Positions 21,501 through 30,812 of a stretch of DNA of 34,477 nt are shown here, one piece after another (position 1 is the first letter of the stretch; every line of letters starts with the position of its first letter). The notes under the pieces were generated by a model that was not told the origin of the DNA, made no database searches, and saw nothing but the letters and a program-made list of their open reading frames with translations. The position numbers and the translations under genes are program-made. Source of the stretch: Temnopleurus reevesii (lineage: Eukaryota > Echinodermata > Echinoidea > Temnopleuroida > Temnopleuridae); contig BQKZ01006736.1 of the NCBI GenBank assembly GCA_036244855.1, forward strand, positions 1 through 34,477, written 5' to 3'.

Positions 21501-23718
21501 ATGTAGGCCTTTTTATAGTTGGAAACTTGAGAAGACAACTGGCAGTTATATGTACATTGTATACAATACAAACATGTATGCAGCAAGAGATAGACTTTGA
21601 CAGACAAGCTGTCATTAAACTATATAAACAAAATCACTTTTGGAAACAAAAAGAGTGATCACTCACAAACAGTTCTATTCACTCTGTCTACATTTTATCC
21701 ACAGGTCAAAACAGGGTGCACAATAATTTGGTTTTAACAAGCAAATATTCAGCCGTACATGTACATGTAAATAAATTATAGCTGGAAACTTGAGAACACA
21801 ACAGGCAGCTATAAAGCATTGTTTATTGTTTTCTTTTTCAATAAAATGTAAATCAAATAGGGTCAGGGGCTCTAGTTCATACTTTCCATGTAGGCCGAGA
21901 CTAGAGGTTTGCTTCCAGAGCCCACAATACCACATTGACTGCAATAGTCAACAATACTACGATGTGTTTGAATATCCTTATACTGTTGAATAAACAGAAT
22001 GAAAGGAAAGTGAGTCAATAAAGGAGTGAGTAACAAGCCTTAAATTTCGTTGATTTTAGGGCAAGGCCATTTTTATTTAGGGCACATTTTTATACTACAG
22101 CATGAATGGGGAAAAGAAAAAAGGGCACCTAAATCTCCAAGGCAAATGAGCCTTTTTGTGGAGGGCATCAAGGCCAGAGTATAGGGCATCCAAGGCCATG
22201 GCCTCCATGGCCTTCGATTAATTTAAGCCCTGGAGTAAAGGTATTATAAGAAGCTTTAATCATTTGATGGGAGTTTTTTTAAATACATGTACATGTACCT
22301 TAGATCACTTGTAGTTGTACAAAGTGTAAAGTTGATGGGTCTTTCAATAGAACCCCAGTCAACTCTGCACGCTGAAAGTAGAGTTTGGAGCATGCACAGT
22401 ATGCAAATGAAAAGAAATAAAAGAGCTGCAACTGAAACAAGTACTTGAAATCAAATTAAACAACAGCACCTTTTAAAAATTAGACACTAAAATCCAGATT
22501 TGGATCCCTCCCCCCACTGCACAGTATAAATATAAACACAAAAATTTCCAATCAATCCTTCAATTGATGTAAATTGTACGTCTATGGGGGTGTTGTTCAA
22601 AAGTTGCAATTGATCGAAAGCTGCAGTTGATCGGAACGTGCCGATCAAAATCATTGTTTCATGCATGTCTTGTTAAATGTGCGTTACAATTTGCAAAGTT
22701 GCAGTTGATTTGCAGTTGATTTTGAACAACTCCCCCTATTAAAGGCAAAGAACTGTTTGTTTGTTGTTGGGTTTTTTTGGTTTGTTTTTGTTTTTTTGTA
22801 TCACCATGAAATTGCATGCAATGATTGTATAAAATTGACAATAAGGTTTTAAAATTCAACATAATAAATGCATGCTGTTGTCTTATTTGTTGCCGTGAAG
22901 TTAACATTTACAGTGTATGGAAAACTGCTTTGTTTTGGCAAGTGGTGTGATTCATACAATCTTCCACTATTTTTTTTGTATATTATTTGTAATGAATGGT
23001 ACTTGTACATAATGGACCACAGAAATGACATTACAGCCTTCTCAACAGCATAGAAAATGAATGGGGGCAAAGGGCGATTAGCCTCCTAAACCTTGGAAAT
23101 AGCCACCATGAGCTCCAAAATAGCCTATGCAAAGTGTCTTATACTGGGGCTAGGTTCAGGAGGGAAATTAAAAAAGAGCCCTTGTAAATAAAATTATAAA
23201 ATTTGTTTTTACCCTACTTCCCAATCCCAACCTACAATGCATGTGTACATACCAAATGCTTAGGGGTGCATTTTTTAAATAAAACTGAAATTCAATAATT
23301 TTGTAATACAGTTGAATCTTGTTAAAAAAAGAGCACTGATATAACACACTTTCAGGATAACAAGGTATTTTTTGTGTGTGATCCAGCTCTTCATATTTCC
23401 CTGGCCCCAATGAACTCGTTAGGAGTTTCAATACCAAGCATTTGTAATTCAACAATTCTTCACTTTTTTAAACTTCTTTCAGAAACCATCTTCCTCGCTG
23501 AAGCACCACCATCACCTTTATCATCTTCCAAAGCCAAGAAACAAGGCATCCGCCGCTCTCTCAAAGAGACCTTCTCCTCCAGCAGTGGCCAGCGCTCACC
23601 CCTCGCCACCAGGAACCTCCTCCAAGACTCCCCAGACCCAGCCCACCGGCCAAGGGTGGGTGTGGTGTACCGGAAGACTGGGATGAGGCAGAGGATGGGG
23701 GAAGGACGTCAGTTTTAA
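15226..23718 (+). CDS. CDCA3: CDCA3 (Tome-1)-like cell division cycle-associated protein, complete coding sequence in three exons
   Basis: Coding exons 15226-15583, 16150-16497 and 23483-23718 join (phases 1 and 1) to 942 nt, 313 residues; human CDCA3 has 268. CDCA3/Tome-1 promotes mitotic entry and in vertebrates is an APC/C-Cdh1 substrate. Visible features: an MGGSESK start resembling the MGSAKS start of vertebrates; DPRSP at 36-40, 62-66, 78-82 and 98-102; RTP at 46-48, 70-72 and 108-110 (likely Cdk sites); an acidic Ser-rich centre; a KEN box at 171-173 in DSDKENL; and a basic C-terminal part with QRSPLATRNLLQDSP (272-286), comparable to the conserved RSPLTILQD motif. Human has its KEN near the extreme C-terminus, so the degron position differs. 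No enzymatic domain is expected. It is divergent to USP5, as in human. Confidence 0.9.
15584..16149 (+). other. CDCA3 intron with a possible 33-nt micro-exon
   Basis: 16082-16114 is preceded by ATTTTTTACAG and followed by GTAAGC, and begins GATCCGGGAT, close to the true exon start GATCTGGCAT at 16150. Inclusion would make a TGA at its junction with the next exon. No evidence of use can be seen. Confidence 0.3.
16150..16497 (+). CDS. CDCA3: CDCA3 second coding exon (acidic region, KEN box)
   Basis: Residues 120-235 plus one base, acceptor TTACAG, donor GTAAGG. Rich in Asp, Glu, Ser and Asn and probably disordered. It contains DSDKENL (KEN box) and a TPEYEMELTKM stretch. If the donor is not used, the frame ends at the TGA at 16518-16520 after seven further codons, which would give a shorter form without the conserved C-terminal motif. 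Confidence 0.88.
18890..19520. repeat. Degenerate tandem repeat, about 240 bp units
   Basis: GTGAATCAAACAAGAAATCA (18901), GTGAATTGAACAAGAAATCA (19149) and CTGAATCAAGAATTAAGG (19393) begin similar successive blocks. Each block also holds a TGCACTTTCATTGAAAATT-like segment. Confidence 0.55.
21285..21830. repeat. Two-copy tandem duplication, about 290 bp
   Basis: Both copies run through ATAAACAAAATCACTTTTG, GTGATC(A/G)CTCACAA-like sequence, CTGTCTACATTT(T)ATCCACAGG, GGTTTTAACAA..CAAATATTCAGC and GGAAACTTGAGAA. The order is conserved; the second copy is shorter. Confidence 0.8.
22034..22232. mobile_element. Possible MITE with CARGGCTTAAATT ends
   Basis: The left end CAAGCCTTAAATTTCG is roughly inverse to the right end CGATTAATTTAAGCCCTG. 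The interior has repeated AGGGCA and AAGGCC words. GAGTAA occurs on both outer sides. Confidence 0.5.
22585..22737. mobile_element. Inverted-repeat MITE, family 1, copy C
   Basis: Left end GGGGGTGTTGTTCAAAAGTT and right end TTTTGAACAACTCCCCC, with GTTGCAATTGATCG and GATCAAAATCATTGTTTCA shared with copies A and B near 10.6-10.95 kb. Confidence 0.8.
23483..23718 (+). CDS. CDCA3: CDCA3 last coding exon
   Basis: Residues 236-313 and the TAA at 23716. The acceptor is a pyrimidine-rich TTCTTTCAG. Locally GC-rich and CpG-containing compared with its flanks, as expected for coding sequence. Carries SPLSSSKAKKQGIRRSLKE and RSPLATRNLLQDSPDP. The end of this exon, with its stop codon, is part of a tandem duplication that continues into the 3' untranslated region. 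Confidence 0.87.
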
Positions 23719-23945
23719 TACCGTACAGAGCATCGGGAGGTACCAGCCAGTCAGGGAAAAGGAGAATTTTTAAAGAACACAGACTTTTAAGACACTCGAT
23801 CTCCCTGACTCCCATAACCCCACCCACCAGCCGAGGATGGATGTTGCAAGGGGTGTAGAGGGACATCAGTGTACTTTACAAAGCATCGGGAGGTACATGT
23901 ACCATCCCGGCAGGGACAAGGAGAAATTTTTAGAGAACTTCTGAA
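23617..23945 (+). repeat. Tandem duplication spanning the CDCA3 stop codon
   Basis: Unit 1 (23617-23784) covers the last 33 codons, the TAA and about 65 bp of 3' sequence. Unit 2 (23798-23945) repeats it with divergence (CCCACCGGCCAAGGG / CCCACCAGCCGAGGA; GCATCGGGAGGTAC in both; GGAGAATTTTTAAAGAAC / GGAGAAATTTTTAGAGAACT). Period about 181 bp. Confidence 0.85.
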
Positions 23946-24437
23946 GAGAAAATAGACTCAAGATGCCTTAACTCAAATCTGTATCCATTGCTGCACATTC
24001 ACTTGCAGGTAGTGTTTACCGAGTTTCACATATTTTAGATATGTTATCTACAATATGATATCCTGTGTTGCACAACACTTTCAAGCATCAAAACATTTCT
24101 GGTGAGTCATTTACATGTATTACAACTGCTGTGCACGTGTCAACAGGTTATTACATTAGTAAATTGTGTTCGAATTATTATATTCAGATCGACATAATGT
24201 GTCCCATCCACACAGAAACAGTTATACTTGAATTTCCAAAATATGTGTTTGTGGGACAGTGTTTCGATTTTTTATGTTCCCAAGGAGCCATACCAATGGA
24301 TTCAAATTTTATTATAATGATTTGTGATAAATCTTTATATCCCATTCACACCTACATGTATTTGGTGTTTAGCCAGTGAATACCCGAGCTAGATAGTCTG
24401 ATATGGCACTCGGTCTATTTTCGAGTTAAGTCTTTTT
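23946..24437. other. Region downstream of CDCA3, probable 3' untranslated or intergenic
   Basis: A 104-codon plus frame (24065-24379) has no recognised similarity or motif. No clear AATAAA signal with a downstream element could be assigned to CDCA3. Confidence 0.4.
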
Positions 24438-24622
24438 GAGGGCATTTCATGAAGTTTGTCGCAAAACCAAGCATTCATTTTCCGACAATTACCATAGCAA
24501 TCAGCAAGAGTGCTTTTCGTCCAATCAAAATCAAGAGTTTCATCCAATCAATATCAAGAATTTTATCAGATGTAGTCAGTGCTGATTAAAAGTTGTTGCA
24601 ACAAATTTCATGAAACACCCTC
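24438..24622. mobile_element. 185-bp MITE-like element
   Basis: Left end GAGGGCATTTCATGAAGTTT and right end AAATTTCATGAAACACCCTC are inverted repeats that continue into GTCGCAA / TTGCAAC-like sequence. Inside are two CCAATCAA-containing short repeats. Confidence 0.75.
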
Positions 24623-24827
24623 CTGATCTAGCATGTACATGTATTGTCTGATGCTGCTAGAGTAAGTGTCTGGGGTCTACTCGGATGTTCACCGTATAAG
24701 CTTGAATTAAGTATGAATGAAGCTGCAAACCATTATATTTGTGTTTACGTTTTATTTGTGTAAATATTATTTTTGAACAAATTCAAGACTGAGCTGAAGA
24801 TCATTCTGAATTAATCTGTTTCTCAGC

Positions 24828-25300
24828 AGCCAAAGAGTGTCCTCTCTTAAAGGACCTTGTCATGAGGTTTAATGAAACTATTCTCTATGTTGAAATCTGT
24901 GAGACATTATTTTTTGAGTAATCAAGCGCCATGAGCGCCCAGCTGTGGCGGATACCGGCGCTATACAAGAAGCCATCATCATCATCATCATCATGTTCAA
25001 GATTCACTTTCATGTTGAGAGAGTACTTTAATATTAATTACTTTCACTTTTGATGTATGGTAGCATATTTGTGGTGCATAAGTGTAGATTTAGCACACAA
25101 TGACAAGTCTTATCTACACATTGGTCATAGAATCAATGATCAGTGGGGGAAAACCTCAAATTTAAGAAGCATGTGTCATCGTTGCGCAGACCATGAATCA
25201 TACTATACAATGTAGCTTCTATTTCTGGTTACATTCCATCTGGAATAAAATCAAATTTATCCTTAGATGCAGTGATGCTATCCAGTCATGAGTAGTACAA
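24828..25300. repeat. Tandem duplication, copy 1 (carries a SINE-like insertion)
   Basis: Closely matches 25626-26006 from GACCTTGTCATGA(G/T)GTTTAATG through CCTCAAATTTAAGAAG and GTCATCGTTGCGCAGACCAT to TATCCAGTCATGAGTAGT. Offset is about 797 bp. Confidence 0.9.
24892..24997. mobile_element. SINE-like insertion with ATC tail
   Basis: About 106 bp, containing AAGCGCCATGAGCGCCCAGC, GGCGCTATACAAGAAGCC and an (ATC)n tail. Flanked by ATGTT at 24887-24891 and 24993-24997. Absent at the matching point of the second duplication copy (about 25687). Confidence 0.75.
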
Positions 25301-25379
25301 TGTGCCTTCGTAAAATAAAGTCAAACTTATCTCAGCAGAATAATTACAAGTTGATGTGATTTTTTTTTTTTTTACATTG

Positions 25380-25600
25380 AATCCTATAATTTTCATGTTA
25401 TTTACCTCTTCTACATTCTAAATGGAATTTCTCCTGAGTTGAACTTACTTTGGGGGGTCCCAAGAGAAAAAAGGCTGAGTTTCCTCTATTTCAAACGGGT
25501 TCACAAGATCATGATTGCTTTTATGTCAGTGACCATCATTCAACTGGATTCTGTTAAATTCAATGTACATGTACCCCATTAAAAGATGAAAACGTGGTCT
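25380..25600. repeat. Dispersed repeat, also at 30990-31190
   Basis: Shares ATCCTATAA, TTTACCTCTT, ATTTCTCCTGAGTTGAACT, TTTCAAACGGGTTCACAAGA and TTTCAACTGGATTC(T/C)GTTAAATTCA in the same order with the second location. Confidence 0.75.
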
Positions 25601-25625
25601 CCATGTACACGTATGTACATGTATG

Positions 25626-26006
25626 TAGCCAAGAGTTTCCACTCTCAATTGACCTTGTCATGATGTTTAATGAAATTATTCTCTTTGTTCAAGATTCATT
25701 TATGTTGGAAGTGTGTTTTCATGTTAATTAATTATTTTCACTTTTGGAATGGATAGTAGCATTGATTTATGGTACTGAAGTGTATATTTAGCACACATTG
25801 ATAAGCCTTATCTACACATTGGTCATTTAAATTACAATGTATAAATGATCGTGGGGAAAACCTCAAATTTAAGAAGTATGTGTCATCGTTGCGCAGACCA
25901 TGAATCATTGAAAGCACACAATGTAGCTTCTATTTCTGGTTACATTCCATCTGGAATTAAATCAAATTTATCCTTTATAGATGCAGTCATGTTATCCAGT
26001 CATGAG
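25626..26006. repeat. Tandem duplication, copy 2
   Basis: Second copy of the segment at 24828-25300, without the SINE. It is interrupted at its end by the fold-back element at 26007-26338. Confidence 0.9.
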
Positions 26007-26338
26007 TAGTGCAGTTTAGGACTGTATTCTGATAGCACCCACCTGCATATTCTCTAGTCCAGTTGGGACTCTGTGTTCTGATAGCACTTACCTAGGTGCA
26101 TATTCACTAGTCCAGTTGAGGACTCTTTGTTCTGAAAGCACCGACCTCTGTCTATTCTCTTACACTGAACACACGGGGACTGCATATCACTCATCCACAC
26201 AGTCCTTTATATATCTTAAACTCTTTGATCGCGCCTTTACACAGTAGTTGAGTAACTATGTACAGTAGTCCCTGTTTGTTCAGTGTAAGAGAATATGCAG
26301 AGGTTGGTGATATCAGAACAGAGTCCTTAACTGGATTA
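26007..26338. mobile_element. Fold-back element with 9-bp target duplication AGTCATGAG
   Basis: AGTCATGAG flanks it at 25998-26006 and 26339-26347. The left arm holds about three tandem 52-bp units (TAG(T)CCAGTTGAGGACT then GTTCTGATAGCACC). The right arm ends in GAGTCCTTAACTGGATTA. Long arms built of tandem repeats and 9-bp duplications suit Foldback/Mutator-like elements. Confidence 0.85.
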
Positions 26339-26577
26339 AGTCATGAGTAGCACAATTTGCATGAAATAATTGCATTCAAGGCGTCTTTATAGGTGACTCA
26401 CAGATCGTGCCTCTACACAGTGGTTTAGTGCTAAGATGCAGGCCCTTTTTGTTCAGTGAAAGAGAATATGCAGAGGTGGATGTTATCAGAACAGAGAGTC
26501 CTCAACTGGACTAAGTCATGAGCAGTATATGTGCGTGAAATAATTGCATTCAAGGCCTCTTTTGGTGACTCACAAAG
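26228..26577. repeat. Tandem duplication of the fold-back element's right arm and flank
   Basis: 26228-26403 and 26404-26577 both read GCCT(T/C)TACACAGT, TGTTCAGTG(T/A)AAGAGAAT, ATGCAGAGGT, TCAGAACAGAG, AGTCATGAG, TGAAATAATTGCATTCAAGG and GGTGACTCACA. The duplication therefore followed the insertion. Confidence 0.85.
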
Positions 26578-26780
26578 TGCATATTAGATGATGATGAGGT
26601 CTTGCATTTCGTCCATTATTGTACAATTTGGATATCAATTGCAACTTTACTCTTGGGGGAATTTCCGATGGTATCGATATCAAAGGACTTCTTATTGATG
26701 TAATCCACACTGTATATGTAGGACAGGGCAAGGTCTATTCATTTTGTTTACATCTATTCTAGGGTCTGTGGAAGAATATA

Positions 26781-26829
26781 AAGAGTTGATAAGCGCTATA
26801 TAAAAGCTGTTCATTATTATTATTATTAT
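26781..26829. mobile_element. SINE/LINE tail remnant
   Basis: AAGAGTTGATAAGCGCTATA followed by TAAAAGCTG and an ATT repeat, the same tail as at 31431-31534. Confidence 0.7.
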
Positions 26830-26889
26830 GTGGTTTATTCTAATTATTTTGGATATTAATAATACTTCTTTTGTAAACCAGAGAAACAT

Positions 26890-28530
26890 GTGTATGTACA
26901 GTCAACCTTACCTCAGTCAAATCTGAGGAAATTCGACTAACGAGGGATAAGAACAATTTAGATTATAAAGAGAAGGCGACTTGATAAGACCTTCGACTTC
27001 GTGATTATTCAACATACACAAGTTTGACTTACATGTACATGTAGGCCATGGCTGGAATTTATTCATTTGAATATCATCGACATACAGCCAACATTTTGTT
27101 CTGATTACATTTTTTTTCATATGTACATTGTGTTATGTCAAACAAATTATACAAAATAAAGAAAGTATGAATGATTTGATTACAATAATGAAACAATTAT
27201 ATGTTAAATAAAATAAATATTTGACAACAAAATACATAATCATTTTCTAAGCAAGGAATCATTATGAACCCATGACTGTACGTACATGTACATGTGTGTA
27301 GCAAAGTTTTCTAGAGCAGCAATTGCCCTATTTTACAAACACTGACAATATGTATCATCCAATTACATAACTTGTCATTTTGTAATACTTTACGATATGT
27401 TTTATCCTAATGGCACTGAAATTAAGAGAATTGAAGAGCAAGACAATTGTATCTTTCTATGGTATGTTTGAATAATTTTGTTTGTTTTTCACTATCAAAG
27501 AAATTTGTGCATGTTCCATTTTGTTTCATACTGTTTGAGGTTTTGTTTTTGTACTGTACGCTCACTTAAATTGTAGAGGACTTCAGGTACTTTGTTTCTA
27601 AGAATGTTTTTGCAGTATTTTCATACTTTTTGTGTTTTGTAATCATGTTGATGCTTTTAATACTGTACATTTAGCAAACCTAGATATCCATATGATAATG
27701 TTGCATTTATTGGGCATACATTCCTTTGCAGTACACTTTAATACAGTTTTATTTTCAGGACAAGTACTACTGTAACCAATGTACTGTATACTTTTAACCT
27801 ATGTACTCATACTTGCTCCATTTTGTAAACATTTTTTGTATAATATCAAACGTATAACTACTAACCCCTTTATACAGAATACATTAACTGTTAATGCTGC
27901 AATTCTTTTTTTTTCTTTAAAAAGGGGATTCTACCCAAGAATATTATTTTTTCAACAGAAGCAGAAAAAATTGAGGGAAAAAAGGTTTCAGCAAAATTTG
28001 ACAGCTAAGGAAAAAAAGTTTTGAATTATTAATGGTTTGATGAAAAAAATGGGCAAATCAGTTAACATTTTCAGATATATGTATTGCCAATTTGATGATA
28101 TCATGGGTGCACTTCTAACCATACAAATAAAACCATGTTTGTGATATTTTGATGGAAGATTTATTGTATTTTGAATTTTTGAGAACCAATTCTACATTAT
28201 ATACAGTAATTAAAATCCTGTTAAGTTTTGAGGTAAAAGTAAAATTTTAGCGCATTGACAATGAATGGTTAATTGTGTACCTGTGACGTGATCAGTGGCC
28301 AATTTGTCTAAATGTTTAAACATTACTTCCATATTTATTGTCAGATATTCCTCAAGCATTTTTTTCTAATATTCATTTGATTTTTCTGCTCCTTTATTAA
28401 ATATTATTATTTTGGGGTAGACTCTTCTTTTAAACTCCAATCCAGAAATATCATTATGAAGTACACTGTCGGCTTGGAAAAAAAGAATCTTGATTACATG
28501 CCTTATCAGGTAAATAAGATTTGAGACGGT
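26890..28530. other. Intergenic, nothing identifiable
   Basis: AT-rich DNA with ACATGTAC words (for example near 27030 and 27285) and no coding or repeat structure I could support. Confidence 0.5.
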
Positions 28531-28539
28531 GGGATTTGC

Positions 28540-28990
28540 ATTAATTAAAAATTATGTGAATAATGATGGAAGATTCCATACAAAGATACTGATTAAATGC
28601 ATAACATTGAAAAACATGCACTGTTTAGAGAGTAATTGTTAAAGGATTTTTTTCAATCTCTTTTTTTATAAAATAAAGAATGCTGAAAGCATGTGTTATC
28701 AGTGAAATGCTATTTGTGACTTTGAGATTTGCATTATTTGAATAATGATGGAAGATTCCATACAAAGTTGCTTAGTAAATGCATAAGAGGGTAAGATTGT
28801 CAAAGGATTTTTTTTTTTCAATCCCATTTTTTAATTAGAATGTTGATAGCATGGGTTATAAGTGAAATGAAAATCGTGACTTTGAGATTTGCATTATGTG
28901 AAGAATGATGGAAGATTCCATACAAAAAATGCTTCTTTAAGGCATAAAATTGCAAAACATGTCAAATAAATGGTAAGCTTTAATGAAAGA
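28540..28990. repeat. Three-copy tandem repeat, about 160-180 bp
   Basis: GAATAATGATGGAAGATTCC then ATACAAA recurs at about 28558, 28739 and 28898, each with AAATGCATAA, an AAAGGATTTTTTT tract and GTGACTTTGAGATTTGCATT. Confidence 0.85.
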
Positions 28991-29002
28991 TTCCAGTCTA
29001 AT

Positions 29003-29138
29003 TAAAGCCCTGGTCACATAGAACCCCGGAAGCAACACGATTCACCCCGACTCGTTGTTCTGAGGCAGTTAATTGTGAATTAACAAAGAGTCGGGGTGAA
29101 TCGTGTTGCTTCCGGGGTCCTATGTGACCGGGCTTTTA
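29003..29138. mobile_element. 136-bp fold-back MITE, family 2, copy 1
   Basis: TAAAGCCCTGGTCACATAG to CTATGTGACCGGGCTTTTA, with arms of over 50 bp (CCCCGGAAGCAACACGATTC) around a short loop. A TTA target duplication is possible. Confidence 0.9.
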
Positions 29139-29258
29139 GGAAAGTTCTCTTCGAGTAATGACTTGTTTTTGTCTATTTGAATGAAAAGATCATTGTCTAT
29201 TTAAGGGAAAGGCATTAGTTGTGTGCGTGTTCAGTTAGAGATATAGAGTAGTCATATC

Positions 29259-29493
29259 TAGTCCAGTTGAGGACTGAGTGTTCTGCATATTCACTTACAA
29301 CAGGGAATCACAATTCCCTGCGTACAAGTTACACTGTACACACAGGGACTGCACAGCACTCAACCACAGAGTCCTTACATATTAGAGGGTTATGTAAGGA
29401 CTCTGTGGTTGAGTTCTGTGCAGTCCCTATGTGTATAGTGTAAGTGAATATCTAGGTGGGTGCTATCAGAACACTCAGTCCTCAACTGGACTA
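29259..29493. mobile_element. Fold-back element with 9-bp target duplication AGTCATATC
   Basis: Left end TAGTCCAGTTGAGGACTGAG and right end CTCAGTCCTCAACTGGACTA are perfect inverse copies. AGTCATATC flanks at 29250-29258 and 29494-29502. Same family as 26007-26338. Confidence 0.9.
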
Positions 29494-29889
29494 AGTCATA
29501 TCCTGAATCTGATCCAATAGATAATGCTTTTATAGTGAGAAGAGAAGCTGCAGAGATGCCAACCGTTCTGGAATACACTGTATGCACAAGGTCAAGATTA
29601 GAATGTGAATAATGCCGCAGCTGAACAAAAGTGAGAACGACAATGACAACAATAACCATAATCTTTGTAGCCATTCACTTGTAGTGAATTCTTATGAAAG
29701 TACACCGCATGCATATTCTGGAACATTTGGCATCTGATCTCTGAAGGTGTGGGTTGCATGACGCGGTTTGAGACGAGTAGTACAGTACATTATTGGGCAA
29801 TAATAGATAAGTCCTCGTTCACATTTTGTTTTTCAATACAGTGAAAATACAGTATAAACACATCTGATGTAACAATATTTGTGATAAAG

Positions 29890-30110
29890 TCCAACCTTGT
29901 TATAAAGAGCACTGAGATAATAAGCTCTTGTCATATAAACAAGTTCATTTTCAGTGACCTAATTCTTTTTCTAGTGTATTTTGCTGGTCTTTATAATTTA
30001 CAGTCTTATGTTTTTTAACTTCAAGATGTAACAATATTCTGCTATAACAAGATATTTTGAATGGTCTCGAGCACCTCATTATACAGATTATCCACTACAG
30101 TGATCTTCAC
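29890..30110. mobile_element. Degraded mariner-like MITE
   Basis: CCAACCTTGTTATAAAGAGC and CTGCTATAACAAG with TCCACTACAGTG resemble the element at 34049-34252; 23305-23400 holds another fragment (ACAGTTGAATCTTGTTAAAA). Confidence 0.5.
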
Positions 30111-30250
30111 TAATAAAACCATTTTGCGAAACCGATTTTGAAGACTCTTGATCTGCAATTTCTCCTACATATACATTATAAGTAGACAGATCATGAACTT
30201 GTTTTCAAAACCAGTTCACAGTAAAGTGGTTGCTTTGCTTTGGGGACTAG

Positions 30251-30386
30251 TAAGGCCCTGGTCACATAGGGCTCCGGAAGCAACATGACTCAACACGACT
30301 CTTTGTTCATTCACATTTAACTGCCTGCAAACAAAGAGTCGTGTTGAATCGTGTAGCTTCCGTGGGCCCTATGTGACTGGGGCTTA
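30251..30386. mobile_element. 136-bp fold-back MITE, family 2, copy 2
   Basis: TAAGGCCCTGGTCACATAGG to CCTATGTGACTGGGGCTTA, arms containing CCGGAAGCAACATGACTC. Same length as the copy at 29003. Confidence 0.9.
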
Positions 30387-30665
30387 AAGATAATCACTTT
30401 TCTTACGCAATGATACAAATCATGTACTGCCCTACCATTGTTTACATGCATGAACGATATGCTTTCAGTCAAATCTGTCTTATATGTCACCTGTCTGTAG
30501 CGGCCACTTTTTCTGTTTCCCTTGGATGGCCACTATAGAAAGATTTATTTTAACTGTACTTTGTATGCGCTACAAATTATTTCATGCAAACACAATTGGC
30601 TCATTGGTTCAGGGTATGGGTGACTCTACCTATAAGTTGAATCTGTTTGGATTACAAAACTCTGT

Positions 30666-30812
30666 GGCCCGTATTCCGATAGCGAGGTTTAACTTAACCT
30701 GGGACTAAACCATTAATATTTAGATCTGGGCCATTCAAAAGTTAAACCAATGGTCTAAATAACAATGACTTAGACCTGGGTTAAGTTAAACCCCGCAATC
30801 GAAATACAGGTC
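30666..30812. mobile_element. 147-bp inverted-repeat MITE
   Basis: GCCCGTATTCCGATAGCGAG then GTTTAACTTAACCTGGG on the left; CCTGGGTTAAGTTAAACCCC then GCAATCGAAATACAGGTC on the right; arms about 38 bp. Confidence 0.85.

Larger units (their letters stand above)
16498..23482 (+). other. CDCA3 last intron, about 7 kb, no further coding sequence recognised
   Basis: Contains a perfect 21-bp palindrome (17080-17100), T-rich low-complexity DNA (17640-17840, 20705-20745, 22755-22800), a CT-rich stretch (19890-19985), degenerate tandem repeats (18890-19520, 21285-21830) and two MITE-like elements (22034-22232, 22585-22737). 17110-17640, 17890-18880 and 19640-20450 show nothing identifiable. Confidence 0.7.

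Noticed and set aside
24065..24379. Plus-strand 104-codon frame downstream of CDCA3
   Set aside because: No motif, splice context or family resemblance; composition is as expected of AT-rich non-coding DNA.
29390..29674. Minus-strand 94-codon frame starting MATKIMVIVVIVVLTFVQLR, signal-peptide-like
   Set aside because: The second half reads into the fold-back element at 29259-29493, there is no recognised homologue, and no downstream exon was found. A small secreted peptide cannot be fully excluded.
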